Notes: generated by a model not told the origin, from the sequence alone. A stretch of DNA of 64,000 nt from Euryodendron excelsum (GCA_033060915.1 CM065378.1:38640001-38704000), one strand, 5' to 3'. Positions 47,918 through 60,876 are shown, counted from the first letter of the stretch. A program made the numbers and translations.

Positions 47918-48880
47918 ATGTCACTCAAAAGGAGTAAGAACAAATCACAACAGGGAATCAAATAGTTCGCTAACTCTCGAAAGACGGATATGTACCTGAA
48001 CTCGTTTCAGGGGCGGCAAGTGTTGATTGAACGCCGAGTGCAACTTTCAGATTTTACTGATGGGTTTTTGAAATCTACGTTCATATAGAGGGGTTGGCTT
48101 CGGATGTTAAGGAGAGAAGGCTCGGCGAATGTTGACATGGTGCGAGAATTTTATGCCTATTCGAGCGTGTCTGAGACACCCAAGCTCTCCATTCAATCCA
48201 AAGTAAGAGGACACGTGATCACTATTGCAGCGGATGATATTTGTGAATTTCTGACTTTGCCACAGGTTCCGAGGCCGAATTTTAAGATATTTGAAGGAAA
48301 TTCACCTCCTATTGATGTGCTTTGTGCAGAACTACAAAAAATACCATCAATGGGTCATCATTCCATCATACCCGTGTCATCTTTAAAAAGGAAGTACAGG
48401 CTGTTGAATTTGATTCTTTTCCAAAATATTCTCCTTGAAGTGGATTCAGGTGTTGTAGTAGGTCACCATAGGTGTTTTTGGCTATACATTATCAATAAAG
48501 GGTATACGATTGATCTGCCTACTATGATGCTGACTGTTATGAGGGAAGCACGGTATTCATCTGGCGGGTTACCCTATGCGTTGTTCATTACCCAACTTTT
48601 GGAGCAAGTTGGAGTGCCTACATTGCCTTCAGACACCATTGCACATTCGGATCATCCGTTATCCGGTTTGGATGCTTTGAGTTCCCGAGCACCGTAGCAG
48701 AGTGACCTACCCACTTTAGTTCCACAACAACAACAGTCTACCATGTCCAATCCATTAGCAACTGTTGAGTTTTTGCGAAGGCAAATTTTTGAGTTGAAGG
48801 CAGAGGTGGATTCGCTAAAGAGTCACACTTCGATGGCCTCGACTTTGGTGGCTCCGGAGCATGGTCCTACCCGTTTATCT
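47918..48880 (+). pseudogene. Env-position ORF 2, diverged tandem copy of ORF 1
   Basis: ATG 47918 starts MSLKRSKNKSQQGIK and stops. The homologous reading continues through GRQVLIERRVQLSDF, then the open part 48104-48697 (VRGHVITIAADDICEFLTLP, FWLYIINKGYTIDLPTMML). After a stop it ends with a short coiled-coil segment (VEFLRRQIFELKAEVDSL) by 48880. The order (KRSK start, GRQ block, VRG..I block, IDLP block, coiled coil) mirrors ORF 1. Stops at about 47963, 48086 and 48695 break it. Function is unknown. Confidence 0.6.
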
Positions 48881-50684
48881 TAGGGTTCTTGAGAAAACTT
48901 GATTTAGAAGTTGTACAGTTAGTAGTATTTTATTTTCTTTGAGGATATTTTGTTTTTTTCATTTCTTCTTTTTCTTTATTTCTATTTTCTTTGAGTACTC
49001 TCATTCTTTAGAAAAAAAAAAGGAAAAAAAAAAAGAAAAAAAAAACTTTGTTATGCCTTGCTAACCAGTTATAGGTGTGCTCACATTGATTCACCTTTGG
49101 AGACCGGAACTGAGTTGGTAAGAGTTGAGTAGCATATGATTCATCGATCATGGTCGGTATCTTTAACACTTTCATTTATGTTTTTATTGCTTAGTATTAT
49201 TCATGTTAGAAGTGTTGAAAATGTTTCTTTTTAGAACCATATTTATGTTCATGTCAATACAATCTTGGAATTGAGAATGATTGGAAGCATTCATTGGACT
49301 AAACTTGAGCTTAATTGTCGAGTTAACTTCTTATGATAATGAATTACAAGTTATTGCCATGAAAACATTACAAGCAAGAGACTACATTATGATGCACTGT
49401 CTTGTTATATGACTTCTTGTGTTGATGATTTTGTGCATTTGTCATCCTTAAATAGTAGAGATTGTACCTTGTGAGCTGTAGAGCCAATTTATCTTCTTTT
49501 CGGAGTGGATTTACATTAACTCGAGGATATTTCTTTCATTTTCTATTCTTTCAATAGCTTTATTATACTTGATTTTGATTCATAAGTTAGGTAGTGATTG
49601 AGGTTATTGACACTTATACTCTTTTGAATTTCAAACTTAATATACTTCGGATACGTTTTGACGTCATTCTATTCTTCTTGGACACATAATTTCTAGATTC
49701 TGTTTCTTGAGCCTTGTATATATCATCCTTGATAGAGCCAAATCATTGTTAAAATATTTCCCATCAAAGAGATGTGATTGTGGTGCTAGTGAAGAGCTTG
49801 AAAAGAAGGGGATGATGTATTTATGATGCGATGAAAAAAGAAAAAAAATAAACAAAAAAAGAAGAAGAAAGGAGATATGAAAAACCGTGAAAAAATAAAT
49901 AAATAAATATGAAAAAAAATAAATGAAAAAAATGAGAAGCATTATCATATAAATTGGGAGTTAAAAGCATGGTTTTAGTGATCATTGGATGCCTTGAGCA
50001 TAAATGTTTTGAGTAGTTTATTCTTTCTCTCTCCATATATTTTTCTTCTTCATACAGACGGTTGTAGTTGATCCAAAGTATACATGAGTTGAAAATTCTT
50101 TGGAGTACAATTATCTTTATCAATTTCTTGATTATTACTTTGACTGTGAATATTCGTTCATGAGGCTATGTCAAGTCCTATACACGGCAGTTTTTATTAC
50201 TGGATTGCTCTTATTACATAATTTATACAATTACTCTTATGATGAACCTCCCATTGAGGGACCCATGTGTTCATATTTTTTTAAGTGTATACCTTGTGAG
50301 AGTTTGCATCAAAGCATGAAGGATGTTAATGCGTGATATTGATACACTTGAGTTATACTGCATGGTCAGTGCATTATAATTTGCATCTTTCTTGTAACTT
50401 TCATGTCTTAACCTTGCATGACCCATGATGTATGTTGAGTTGAGAATTACCTTGAGTAAGTTCCCATATGCCTTAATTGTTCTCTCTACCACTAATTGTT
50501 TGAAATGAATAGATGTTTGTGGGTATCATCACTGCAATCCCTCACGAGACATCACTCGTCCACTAGGGATAACCTAGAGGTTTAAAAGCTTGATATATAG
50601 GCTAAATGCATTCGTGACTTCTACGAAAGTGAAGATTATGTTTTTGGTTTTAGTATTTTGCTAGGGACTAGCAAAAATCTAGTT
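48881..50684 (+). other. Non-coding 3' region of the Athila-like element
   Basis: These 1.8 kb are AT-rich, with A runs (49012-49045, 49835-49930) and no supported gene. The minus-strand frames at 49664-50123 are F, Y and I rich translations of A runs. A long untranslated 3' region is normal for Athila. Confidence 0.65.
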
Positions 50685-50690
50685 GGGGGG
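50685..50690 (+). other. Polypurine tract of the Athila-like element
   Basis: GGGGGG directly precedes the 3' LTR (TGTAATTG), within AGTTGGGGGG. Its position fits the plus-strand primer. Confidence 0.7.
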
Positions 50691-52121
50691 TGTAATTGTG
50701 CTTCAAAAGTGCGATTATAAGGCCTTAATTGGTACTTTATTAGTATTTATTTATGATTATATGTCTTTTTGGTTATGTTTTGATATTAATTGATTTTATA
50801 ATGCTTTATGTAGGTTTTGAGCTTAAATGGAATGATTTCGAATGCAATTTAATCATAGGTTTCAAGATGTTGCTGTCAAGGTACAAACTGCTGAAGCTGT
50901 GGTACAAGCTGTTGAAGCACGTAGAGTTGGAACTTTGGAAGCCCATATCTAGAAAACCAGAAAGGTTATTCAGGCCCATAATATGTTGATTTCGTATAAC
51001 TTTTTGAGTCCTACAACTTTTGTGAAGTGACCCAGCCCATCTGAGCACTTAGTAGAAGTCGTCCGTACGACTGACGACGGGATATATAGATTAATTCACT
51101 TTTTAGTTAGATATAGATTAGTAGGTAGTAGAATAGGTTTAGGAGTTCTATGTTCTGAAGGAGGAGAAAAACTCTAGGATTTTTTTTAGGGTTTGGAATG
51201 AGGAATCATCCAATCCTTTTGAAGGTTATGAATCTTTTCATCTTTCAAGAGAGCATTTTAATCTTTAGTTTTCTTTCTTGTTCGTATTGTGAATTTCAGA
51301 TTATATTTCTTTAATGCAGTGTTTTATTTCTTTAATTATTGTTTCCATTCTTGCAATATTTATCATGTTTTTCAGTAGTTAAATCCGTTCTTGGTATGGG
51401 TTAAGAAAGTAACTAGGTTATAGGTAGAGGTTCAAGATAGTTATTTATTTTCCAAGGTTTCAAGATCTTGGATCAAGATTCATTTTCTTGCCTATGAATA
51501 TCTTCGAAAACAATATTCTTGATCATATCTAGCATGTATGTATAGACTGATTTGTAAATAGGGATACGTATACCTAGAATTTCTGATAAGAATATTGATT
51601 ATAATTGCATATATGTTCCTATTAAGAGTACTTTAGAAATCTATTGTTCTTGATTAAGCTTCAAACATACCATGTAGACAGGTTTATAAACTGGGACAGG
51701 TATGAATGGGACCCTGGTATGAACACTAGTAAATAACTAATATCCACCCCAAAAGGGCAATCGAATCTTAAGTTTCTTTAATCAAAACTATTTTGGAAAC
51801 TTACCTGTAGGCCTATTATTGGATCAACCCTGTCAAGACATTTTTATAATATTTGAATACATCCTTAAAAATTAGTTTAATTTTATTGTCTGATAATTTA
51901 GATTAATCATATTTAACAATTGATTTTATTTTCTTTTTGGAAGCTTTCCTGTTATTTTAATTGACTCTGAGCTCGTTATTATTTTGTTATGATTGTAAAT
52001 CTTGCCAAATTAAGTTTATTTCTTGTGTTCCCTGTGGATCGACCTCAGATTTACCGAGATATTATTACTGCATCACAACCGCACACTAGCGGATATAAAT
52101 TGCACTATTCAGGAGTGATCA
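50691..52121 (+). repeat. 3' LTR of the Athila-like element
   Basis: This 1431-bp copy of the 5' LTR is closed by GTGATCA and the ATCCT duplication. It differs from the 5' copy by small indels, such as an extra 'gctgtggtacaa' segment near 50893. Confidence 0.88.
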
Positions 52122-52126
52122 ATCCT

Positions 52127-53640
52127 ATGCAAACATAAGCTTCTTATGGTCCAAATCTCAATTCTAAGGTCTCAAACATTTTCTAACATGGTCTCTAACA
52201 TCAAAACATAAACAATTAGACATTTTTTTTCAAGCTAAGATCATGAATCTACAAATATAGATTTCTAAGTCTCTAACTTAGGGTCTCAAATTCTTGAATC
52301 CTATTCTTTAATTTTCAAAGTATACAAAGGTCTCTTTACAAGTTTTAATCAATTTAATTAATACAAGAAGATAAATATGGTATTGAGATTCCTTAACTTA
52401 TCTGAAGCTTTTGTAATTTTTCTAGTTTTTTCCTTCTCTTTCCTTCTAGCCAAATGCTCCTCTCTTTTTTTCTTTATTTTTCTTCATAATTTTCTTCTCC
52501 TCTTTACTACTCCTTCTCTCTCGCTCTCATTCTAGAAACATGATACATACACACATATAAACATGACTTGCAAATTGCAAGACAACATAGACAAAACGAA
52601 CACGTCCTGAAGAAAATGAGAGGGTGTCCCCCTAAGTGAGGTTGCACTCTCTCGAACTAATACATAGTCTATTAATTAATCATGATAAAGAACTAATTAA
52701 TTAAAGTTTTAAACTAATTAATCTTTTCTTTATACTAAGCACACTTAAGCCTAATAAACTCTTATCAATATAATAAATAACAATTAAGTTTAACTTTTCA
52801 AAATTACTTTTTACAAAAGTGTTTCAAAATCGAATTAATATTAAGTGAGTTCAATTAAGTACCTCAATCAGAGTATTTTAAAACATCTATAGCATGAAAA
52901 ATCAAAGAGGCCTGTTAGCATTAGCCGCACTTATCCAACAGGCACCAACTGATGCATTACACTTCAACTAGTGGAACCCAGCTGAGTTGTAATGCATCCC
53001 CACCAGCTGAGGTGTAATGCATCAGCCGATGTCTGTTGGATAGACGTAGCTGATGTTAGCTTTTCTCAAAATCAAATTTTAACCAATTGTAAAAAATTAC
53101 TAATTCAACATATACATCTATACAATTTTAATCAACTCAAGTAATTAAGATATACTCAATTCACAACCTAAGCATAACTAAACACATCTAACACATATTT
53201 AAATGCATGCGAAGGGAGTGCAAAAGCCTAAGCATTACAAATCAAGTTAGATTTTAAAACCGTTGATATCTTATTGCCCCTTCACGTAGGAAAGCATACT
53301 TATTTTAGAACGATACTCAAGTGCTAGCTTTTCAATTTTCTATTAATTCTATTTTATTGTTCATCATATTGTTATTATTACATTTAATTTGTATTATTTT
53401 AATCTCTATTTTATTTGTTTAATCTAAAATTACATGTTGAACTTTGTAGTGTATTTCCAATATCTTTCCATCTCGTACATATAATTTTAGCACAAACATC
53501 TTCTAGGCTTGCATTAGAAGTAACTTCTCTTGATTGGATGAGACTTTAGGATGAATAAAGTCTAGTAGTTAAATAGTATTGAGTGCTCGGTAGTAGTCAT
53601 TATGAAATGGTGACACGTGACGAGAGAGAGAAGAGAGCTC
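52127..53640. other. Right arm of the duplicated gene flank
   Basis: This aligns with 35535-37245 in order, apart from the 318-bp retroposon found only there and a 161-bp MITE found only here. No gene is supported. 53640-53909 after it shows nothing I recognise. Confidence 0.65.
52907..53067. mobile_element. 161-bp MITE with long inverted repeats
   Basis: It is flanked by an AT-rich direct repeat of 8-9 bp ((A)AAATCAAA, ending 52906 and 53076) and is missing from the paralogous site near 36290. The two halves are imperfect inverted repeats of about 54 bp: starts GAGGCCTGTTAGC and, from the other end, GAGAAAAGCTAAC, both running through CTATCCAACAG or TTATCCAACAG to TGATGCATTAC. A 9-bp duplication with GAG ends favours a Mutator-like family; 8 bp would favour hAT. 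Confidence 0.75.
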
Positions 53641-53909
53641 GCAGTTCTAATTATTTATTCCACTAAGAAGTCGACTAGTTGAAGTCTCCATGCATAATTA
53701 TGCAAATTCAAATGGAGACAATCTATCAAACTACATACCCACAAAATTATAGATATGGACAACCATATCCATACAAAAACACTTCATGTCAATATTATTG
53801 ATGTATGCAACATTATATTTATGCATATTTTTATATTATAGCATTCACTTCTCTTATGATCCGCTAAACATCCTAACAAATGCTAGTCACTGAAATATTT
53901 AAAGCTTCA

Positions 53910-54367
53910 TGTTGATAATGTGTTATAAAACTAAAGCAATATAAAATAAGCAAAATAATCAAACACAGTATATAATAAAATTAATTCTTTTGGAACTATC
54001 AAATAATAGTTAGATAGTTCTTCTAGAACTATTAGGGACAAATTTTCTTAATCACCCAAGACTTTATTTCTATCATAGAACAAAATATAAAATACAACTT
54101 GAATATTTTACCAACACCCTTTGCTTTCTTCTTTCTCTCATCTCTTCTTTCTCTCCTCTTCTTTCTTTCTCTTTGTTTCTTGTGTGTTTTTCTTCTATTC
54201 TAAGCTCTCTTTATATAGAAGAGAAAGGTTGAGAAAAGTGAAAAATTTTAGCTACAATTGTGGTATCAATAATGTTATCCATGACATTGTACATCATCTA
54301 CAATTATTTCACAACATCAATAATGTTATCCACGACATTGTGGGTCATCCATAATTATTTCACAATA
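53910..54367 (-). repeat. 3' LTR of the minus-strand copia element
   Basis: This 458-bp LTR is related to the solo LTR at 27989-28464. A minus-strand TATA (TATATAAA, 54208-54215) is preceded upstream by two copies of 'caataatgttatccatgacatt'. The 77-codon frame 54121-54354 is a translation of the pyrimidine block. Confidence 0.75.
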
Positions 54368-54605
54368 CTCTCCCTTGAATGACCACCACACAAGATATGC
54401 CTTATTAAAACCTTTCTAGGAAAAATCTAACGAAAAAAATCTTAACTACGGAAAAAGAGTACAACATTCCTGTGTAATATAAAATGATGTGGGTGCGTTA
54501 AAACTGTCTCATTAAAAACCTTACCAAGGAAAACCCTATGGGAAAAATCGTTGGTTAAGGAAAAAGAGTACAGTATGCGACTCTCTCTCATTGACTTCTC
54601 CTCAT

Positions 54606-57600
54606 TCATATATCTTTGAGACGACCCATGTCAATATTGTGTACTAATTTCTCAAATGTTGCAGTTGGGAGTGCTTTAGTAATTAAGTCTGCCAAGTTGT
54701 CATTTGAACGTATCTGGTGGACATTAATATCACCATTTTTTTGGAGTTCATGTATATAAAAGAACTTTGGCGATATATGTTTGGTCCTATTACCTTTGAT
54801 GTAACCTCTCTTAATTTGTGCAATACATGATGCATTATCTTCATATAATATCGTTGAGGTATCTTTGATCGAGGATAGTCCGTAACTTTCCTGAATATGT
54901 TAGATCGTAGATCTCAACCAAATGCACTCTCGACTAGCTTTATGAATTACAATGATCTCAGAATGATTTGAATAAGTTCCAGTTAGTGTTTGCTTCATAG
55001 ATCGCCAAGATATAGCAGTGTTATTATAGGTAAATACATACCCGATTTGTGATCGTGCTTTATGTGGATCGGAAAGATAACTACCATTTGCATAGCCAAC
55101 CAACTCTAATTTTGGTCCCTTTGAATATAATAAACTCATATCTGTTGCTTCTCAAAAGTAACGGAATATGTTGTTGGCCCAAATAGCAACCCAAGAGAAG
55201 GGGTGAATTGGATTTTTTAAAAATTAATGACAATTAAGACTAATTAAAAATTAATCTAATCAATAAAATAGTGATCAAGATATATAAAATACTATCTAAT
55301 CAAAAAGGAAAAGAAAACAAAGCAAGAGAAAGTACACCAAGAATTACCGAGGTTCAACAACAATTCGTCGTCTACGTCCTCACCCCAAGATCCCCTTGAA
55401 GTCTTCTTCCACTATGCGATCTCCAATTACAAAGTAGGTGCTGATTTACCAAGTCACCTCAAGATCCCAAGTTCTTCCAGCTACCAAGTGGTTTTGTCCA
55501 AAATCCACTTCAACTCACAAGAGTTTTTCTTCTACAAAAGAACTCTCAAACTCTCACTTACAAGTGTATGAAGTTGTACAAAAGAAATACAAACTCTCTA
55601 TTAAAAGTGGATAGGAAAATAAAAACTCACTTAATACCAAAATGAATACAAAAGGAATATTTATATTTTCTCAGCTTGATCAGTCAGTGGTTGTTATTTT
55701 TCTTGACTCTCTTGTCTATAAATGCAGTTGGAAGCTTGTATATAAACCCCTGTATTGATTTTGTTCATTGGTGGTTATTGGGACTCATTTAATGCAAGTC
55801 CAGTCCGTTTAACGTTAGAAAAACTAGTCGTTATTTCCCAAGTGTCGACACTTGGTTTTATGTGTCGACACATCTGGTCTGCATTTTTCAGATGTTGTCC
55901 ACTATCTCCATGTGTCGACACTTGATCATGCTGTCTTCAGATTTTTGGCTTCTATCTTCATGTGTCCACTCTTCATTTTTATGTGCTGACACATTGTCCA
56001 TAAATAGTCATTCATTCTTCCAATGATAAAGCTCAGCTTCAACAATATTATAAGATCTTCAAGGAGTCTTCTCTTTAGGATATGATGATAGATCAAAATC
56101 TTCAATTTATCAAAGTTGTCCTTTTATTCAATTTGGATTGAATCTATCATTTGATAATCATCTTTTCTTGGTTTCCAAACTGCCAGAACTTCATTCCATT
56201 ACTGCTGAGCTCTTCTTCTTCATTCCTGAGCTTTCTCTTTCATTGCCGAGCTCTCTCTTTCTGCTGCTAATCACTTTTTCATTCATGTAAAGCTTCATAT
56301 TCATGATATCTTATTGCCAAGCTCTTTCTTTTTGTTACAAATCCTTCTTTCTTCTTTAAGATCACTTCAATGAGTCTTTTAGAGACTTGATGAAGTCTAC
56401 TCTTGAACATCTTCAACTTCTTTGAATACATACCATCTTCATTGACTTTTCATATCCAGGATGAAATCTTCATTTGGATTCTTTATAGAGACTTTGCAAT
56501 TAAGATGAATTTTCTTTTCGAACACTTTCAATCTCTTCAAAATCAAGTCATCTTCAGTTGATCTTTGTAAATTTCATAAAATCTTCTTTTAAACAACTTC
56601 AATCTCTTCGAATGCAAATCATTTGTTTGAAGTTGGAATAGGTGTCATTGCTTTGTTTTGGTACATTGCATGACTCTTATAGTGCATCGCTTGATTTGGC
56701 TTATTGTGTATCCACTTTGACATGTATTAAACTTTAAGTCAAACTTCTAAATCTAAATTATAAGCTTTATTAATCTACACACTAAGCAAATGCATTAGTA
56801 AAATAACACAAGGTTTAGTTATAATCAAAATCAACATGGGGATCAACCTTGAGTCAACATATATAGTTCACCCCTTTCAATGCCTTTGAGTTGGTGCAAA
56901 ACTATATCGGACTAGTAAATTGATAGAAAATGCAATGTCGAATCTTGTACAATTTGCAAGATACATAAGAGCCCAAATAGCACTAAGATATGGTACTTTA
57001 AGACCAAGAATTTCTTCACCATCTTCTTTAGGACGAAAAAGATCCTTTTGTACATCTAGTGATCAGACAATCATGGGGAACTCAATGGATGAGCTTTGTC
57101 CATATAAAATCGGTTAGAATATTTTCTGTATATGTAAACTGATGGATGAGAATTCTATTTGATAAGTACTCAATTTGTAATCTAAGATAAAATTTTATTT
57201 TTTCAAGATTTTTCATTTCAAACTCGTTCCTTAAATAACTAACAGTTATTGTAATCTCTTCAGAAGTTCCAACAAGATTCAGATCATCAACATGTACTGC
57301 AATAATAGCAAATCCAGAGTCTGATTTTTTAAAAATTGTATTATTCACATATCCTTTTTTCAATAGATATTCACTGAGACGATTGTACCACATACGTCTA
57401 GATTGTTTTAACTCACATAAAGATCCTTGAAACTTAATAGAATATAAGATTTGAGGTTTTGAAATATTTGCTTCAAGCATTTTAAGTCCTTCAAGAATTT
57501 ATATATATCATTATCTAATTCACCATATAAGTATGTTGTCACTGCGTCCATCAAACACATATCCAATCCTTCTGAGACTAAAAAACTAATTAAGCATTTG

Positions 57601-57791
57601 AACGTAATTGTATCCATTACAGGAGAGTATGTCTTGTCATAATCAATACCAAGTCTCTATGAGAAACATCGTGCTACTAGTCGCACTTTATATCTCGTGA
57701 TTTAATTTTTCTTATTTTGTTTTTGCACGAATATCCATTTATATCCAACTGGTTTTACATCTTCTGATGTTTGGAATACGGGACTAAATAC
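54606..57791 (-). pseudogene. Copia pol: RT and RNase H, split by an inserted LTR
   Basis: On the minus strand the RT starts at the cut edge (VKPVGYKWIFV), then YKVRLVARCFS, GIDYDKTYSPVMD and AVTTYLYGELDNDIY. The active-site box is HVDDLNLVG (about 57310-57284), with H in place of the usual Y. The frame continues to about 56870 (VPYLSAIWALMYLANCTR). After the 55172-56859 insertion, RNase H follows (55139-54900, GYANGSYLSDPHKARSQIGY, with N where the catalytic D of GYADA is expected). Then come the C-terminus with YEDNASCIAQIKRGYIKG and GRLKDI, and stop at 54606. Stops and small frameshifts interrupt it. Confidence 0.85.
55172..56859 (-). mobile_element. 1.7-kb solo copia LTR, inverted relative of 20512-21813
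   Basis: It reads TGTTGGCCC to GAGTCAACA on the plus strand, with imperfect duplication TATGT (55167-55171) and TATAT (56860-56864), cutting RNase H from RT. The minus-strand orientation shows the same ends, TATA (55735-55746) and GTGTCGACAC array (55842, 55862, 55912 perfect; two decayed copies to 55990) as the plus-strand copy. No coding capacity. Confidence 0.75.
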
Positions 57792-59194
57792 TGTCGCACA
57801 CCGATTTTTGGGTCCAAACCCTTTCGGCTCGGAGACAAAACACAGAACTCTGTTATTAGAACTCATCCTCCTAGAAGGATGAGTGCGACTAGGTTTGAAT
57901 TGAAAATTGATTTGATTAAGAGCTTTTTAGAAAAATAGAAGTCGCCAGCTAACTTGATTAAGGTGAGTTAAGGCACGTAACACTAAATGTTAATCCGAAG
58001 ATTAAACTTAGGGTTTTTGAAAAAGGTTTTGAAAAACTCCCTCGAGAAAGGGTTTTTGAGAAAATAGGTTGTTTGGCAACCTATAGAAAGTTTTAAGCCC
58101 ATTTTGAAAATAACTCCATTTTGGTCTCTTCGAAAACAAAAATCTATGGTCCGAGGGTTGGTTACGTGTAGGGAAATATTCTAATATCATCACCTTATCC
58201 CGCCCATTTGGTACCTACATGTCTAATCACCCTTTCTTCACCCATTAGAATAACCGGTTATCATTATCCACTTGATATCCACTTTTAAAATTTTAAAAAT
58301 GGGATTTAGTCATCGCTTTTAGGATGAATGATGCATGATGCAAGTTTTTTTAAAGAAGTTTAAAAATACAGAGGTTTTGAAAAAGTTGGAATAGAAACTT
58401 TGAATTGATTGGAATTTTTAAAAAAGGGATTGGAGTTGAAATAGAAGTTATGACCGCTCCATTTTAGGTTGCCTACGTATCTCATTTGGCGAGAATCAGG
58501 TCATTTGTAGTTCGAGCAAGAGCCCGAAGGAAAATAGGCGCACTAGGGCCTTTGGAAAGTTTTGAAAACACTTTCAAGTCTTTGAAAAAGTTTGAAGACA
58601 CTTTGTGGTTTTTGAAAAGAGAGAACTTGAGAGTTTTGATTTGAAATCGGGTGGTGGAGTGCTTTGAAATAGAACTTTGAAACCCTTGAAAAAAGGTTTT
58701 GAAACGTTTTGAAATGTATTCGGAACAACTCAAGGGAGTTTTTGAAGTACTTTGAAGTGTTCTTGGGACAACTCAAGAGAGTTTTGAAAATGCTTTGAGA
58801 TAACTCAAGAGAGTTTTGAAAATGTTTTATAGTCATGCTTTGAAAACCTTGGAGACATGATTTTGGAGTGTTTTAGTAAATTGGTTTTTAAAAAGTTTTT
58901 AAAACTGTTTTTGAAAACACCTAGGACTTTGGAACTCTAATATGGACAACCTTGAAGGTTAAACTTAATGTATCACATTTCCTTGGAATCCCTAACCATG
59001 AAAGGGGTAGAGACACATTAAGGTAATGAGTTCTTGAAAATATTTTTGAAGATAAAATGTAGGAGTATTTGAAAAGGTTATGGAGTTGGTTTTTGAAATC
59101 TCAAGGGAGTAGGAGAATTTGGAAAAATGGGTTATAAGAGTAGTTTTAAATTAGAAGAATATTTAAAAAGGGGTTCATAAGTTGGAACCTTGAA

Positions 59195-59455
59195 GTGTAC
59201 TAACCTAAGTTAGGTTGGCCTAAGGTTAAGGGTGACCTAAGGTTAACAAACTCGAGTTAGGTTAACCTAGGGTTGAGATGACTAGGGTCAAGTTAACCAA
59301 GGGTTGAACAAATAGAGTCAAGTTAACCTAGGGTTGGACAACTAGGGTCAAGTTAACCTATGGTTGGATAACCTAGGGTTGGATAACTAGGGTCAAGTTA
59401 TCCTAGGGTTAGATGACTACGGTCAAGTTAACCTAGGGTTGGATTGGAAGATGGT
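59195..59455. repeat. GTTAACCTAGGGTT tandem repeat
   Basis: About nine imperfect units of 20-40 bp are built from AACCTAGGGTTGGA and ACTAGGGTCAAGTT. They are not telomeric: the unit is not TTTAGGG. Confidence 0.75.
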
Positions 59456-60876
59456 TTTGGAAGGAGCTTTTATGCATTTTCGAAAAGTGTTTTAGAAAAT
59501 AAATCATGTTATGCAAAGAACTTTGGTAGACAACCCTTTTGAAGATTATTTCCATGAAAATTTGACTCTAGCCAAGAATATGGTTTATATGGTTAGTGCT
59601 TGAAAACCATTCCAAAGAAGGTTTTCTTAGGGCCATTATAACTTTTATCTTGACAAGAATGGGGATTTCAAGAGTCAACATAATGATGACAACTTTTGAA
59701 AAATCATTTTTCAATGCAAAGATGGAGAGAATAAATATTTGAAAACCATTTTTGAGAAAAAGGTTTTGAAAACCATTTTTACAAAAAGTCATTCCAACAA
59801 GTTAAAGCTCTTATAACCAATGTAAAGGAAGACCACTCAAGAAAGGGTTTCATGGAGCCATTCTAACCACTAAACTTGAGAGAATGGAAGACTTAGAAAT
59901 CAAAAAGTTTGAAAACCACTTGTGTGCAAGAATAAAAAGGGAAGGGAATCATTCTAATAATTTAGGGCTCTTGTGGCCAATATAAAAGGGAGACCACTCA
60001 AGAGAGGGTTCCATGGGCCATTTCAACCACTAAACTTGGAAGAATAGAAACTTTGGGAATTAAAGAGTTTGAAAACCATTTTCATGCAAATTGGAATGTA
60101 ATGATGCAAAAGTAAGAGTTAAGGGTTAAATGGGGATTTTCTAAGGCATGATTTCTAAGTGTCATCCAAAACTTCAAATGACCAACTCTTAGAGCCCTTT
60201 TGAAAGGAATATGGTGCTTGGAAGTGGCATAGAAATAAGAATAATGCGAGCTTTATAGAACATGGTTTTGAATAAGAAAATGAAGCCAAGCACACAAGAC
60301 ATGATCAAGATAGCAAAATGCAAAAGGGGCCATGAATACATACAAGGTTTTAAGTTACACCATATAATCAAAAGGCTCCTAGGTCATACCATCTTAAAGT
60401 AAGCTAATGAGAGATCCCCCTACACGGTGGCTTCCACTAACTTGCCTCTAGGCATGAACTAAGGGCCCTCTTGGCTTCAAGCATGCAAGAAAGGGGGATT
60501 GAAGATGGGAATTAAAATAGGGAATAGCCTAAATAGGCTAGGAGGGAGAAGAGAAGAGTGGGGGAATACAAAAATGTAAAAGAAATACCACCTTTTACCT
60601 TCAATACACTTATAACCCTCTATGGATGGCTTAACTTGAACTTGGATCGCTTTAAGTAGACTTGAGGGGCTGGAAGGAGGAGTTTAATGGTGTATAGGGC
60701 TATGTAGGTGAAGTGTATGGGTTAGAAAGAGGTGGAATCTAGCTTAAGTATTGGAGGAGTGAGATGTATATAGAAATTCGAGATTCTGAAGTAGTTTAAG
60801 CAAAGCTTCACATCAATTTTCAATTCTGGAATATACAAAAGGGAAGGCCTGTATTTATAGGCAACCTGGGTGAGGC

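Larger units (their letters stand above)
38365..52121 (+). mobile_element. Athila-like Ty3/gypsy retrotransposon, complete but decayed
   Basis: This is a 13.8-kb element with duplication ATCCT (38360-38364, 52122-52126) in a duplicated gene flank. The paralogous flank gives the empty site. The order is LTR (1412 bp), PBS, gag, protease, RT, RNase H, integrase, a 3-kb region with two env-position ORFs, polypurine tract, and LTR (1431 bp). Gag and pol sequences and the long extra 3' region place it in the Athila group. At least ten stops and two frameshifts, plus loss of the RT active site, make it inactive. Confidence 0.88.
53910..57791 (-). mobile_element. Minus-strand Ty1/copia element, interrupted twice
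   Basis: The left boundary is the LTR start TGTTGATAATG (53910). LTR, polypurine-like CAAGGGAGAG (minus strand, 54368-54377), RNase H and RT follow on the minus strand. A 1.7-kb LTR is inserted at 55172-56859. At 57792 the RT frame is cut by the second long LTR, and the rest of the element would lie right of the window. Confidence 0.82.

Noticed and set aside
46455..48880. Env-position ORFs as true envelope genes
   Set aside because: No signal peptide, transmembrane helix or cleavage site is visible; the sequence looks like a soluble protein with a coiled-coil tail.
49664..50123. Minus-strand frames with very hydrophobic F/Y/I sequence
   Set aside because: They are produced by plus-strand A runs in the Athila 3' region and are not membrane protein genes.
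59195..59455. TAGGGTT-rich tract resembling telomeric repeat
   Set aside because: The unit is AACCTAGGGTTGGA with 20-40 bp periods, not TTTAGGG, and it sits inside an LTR.
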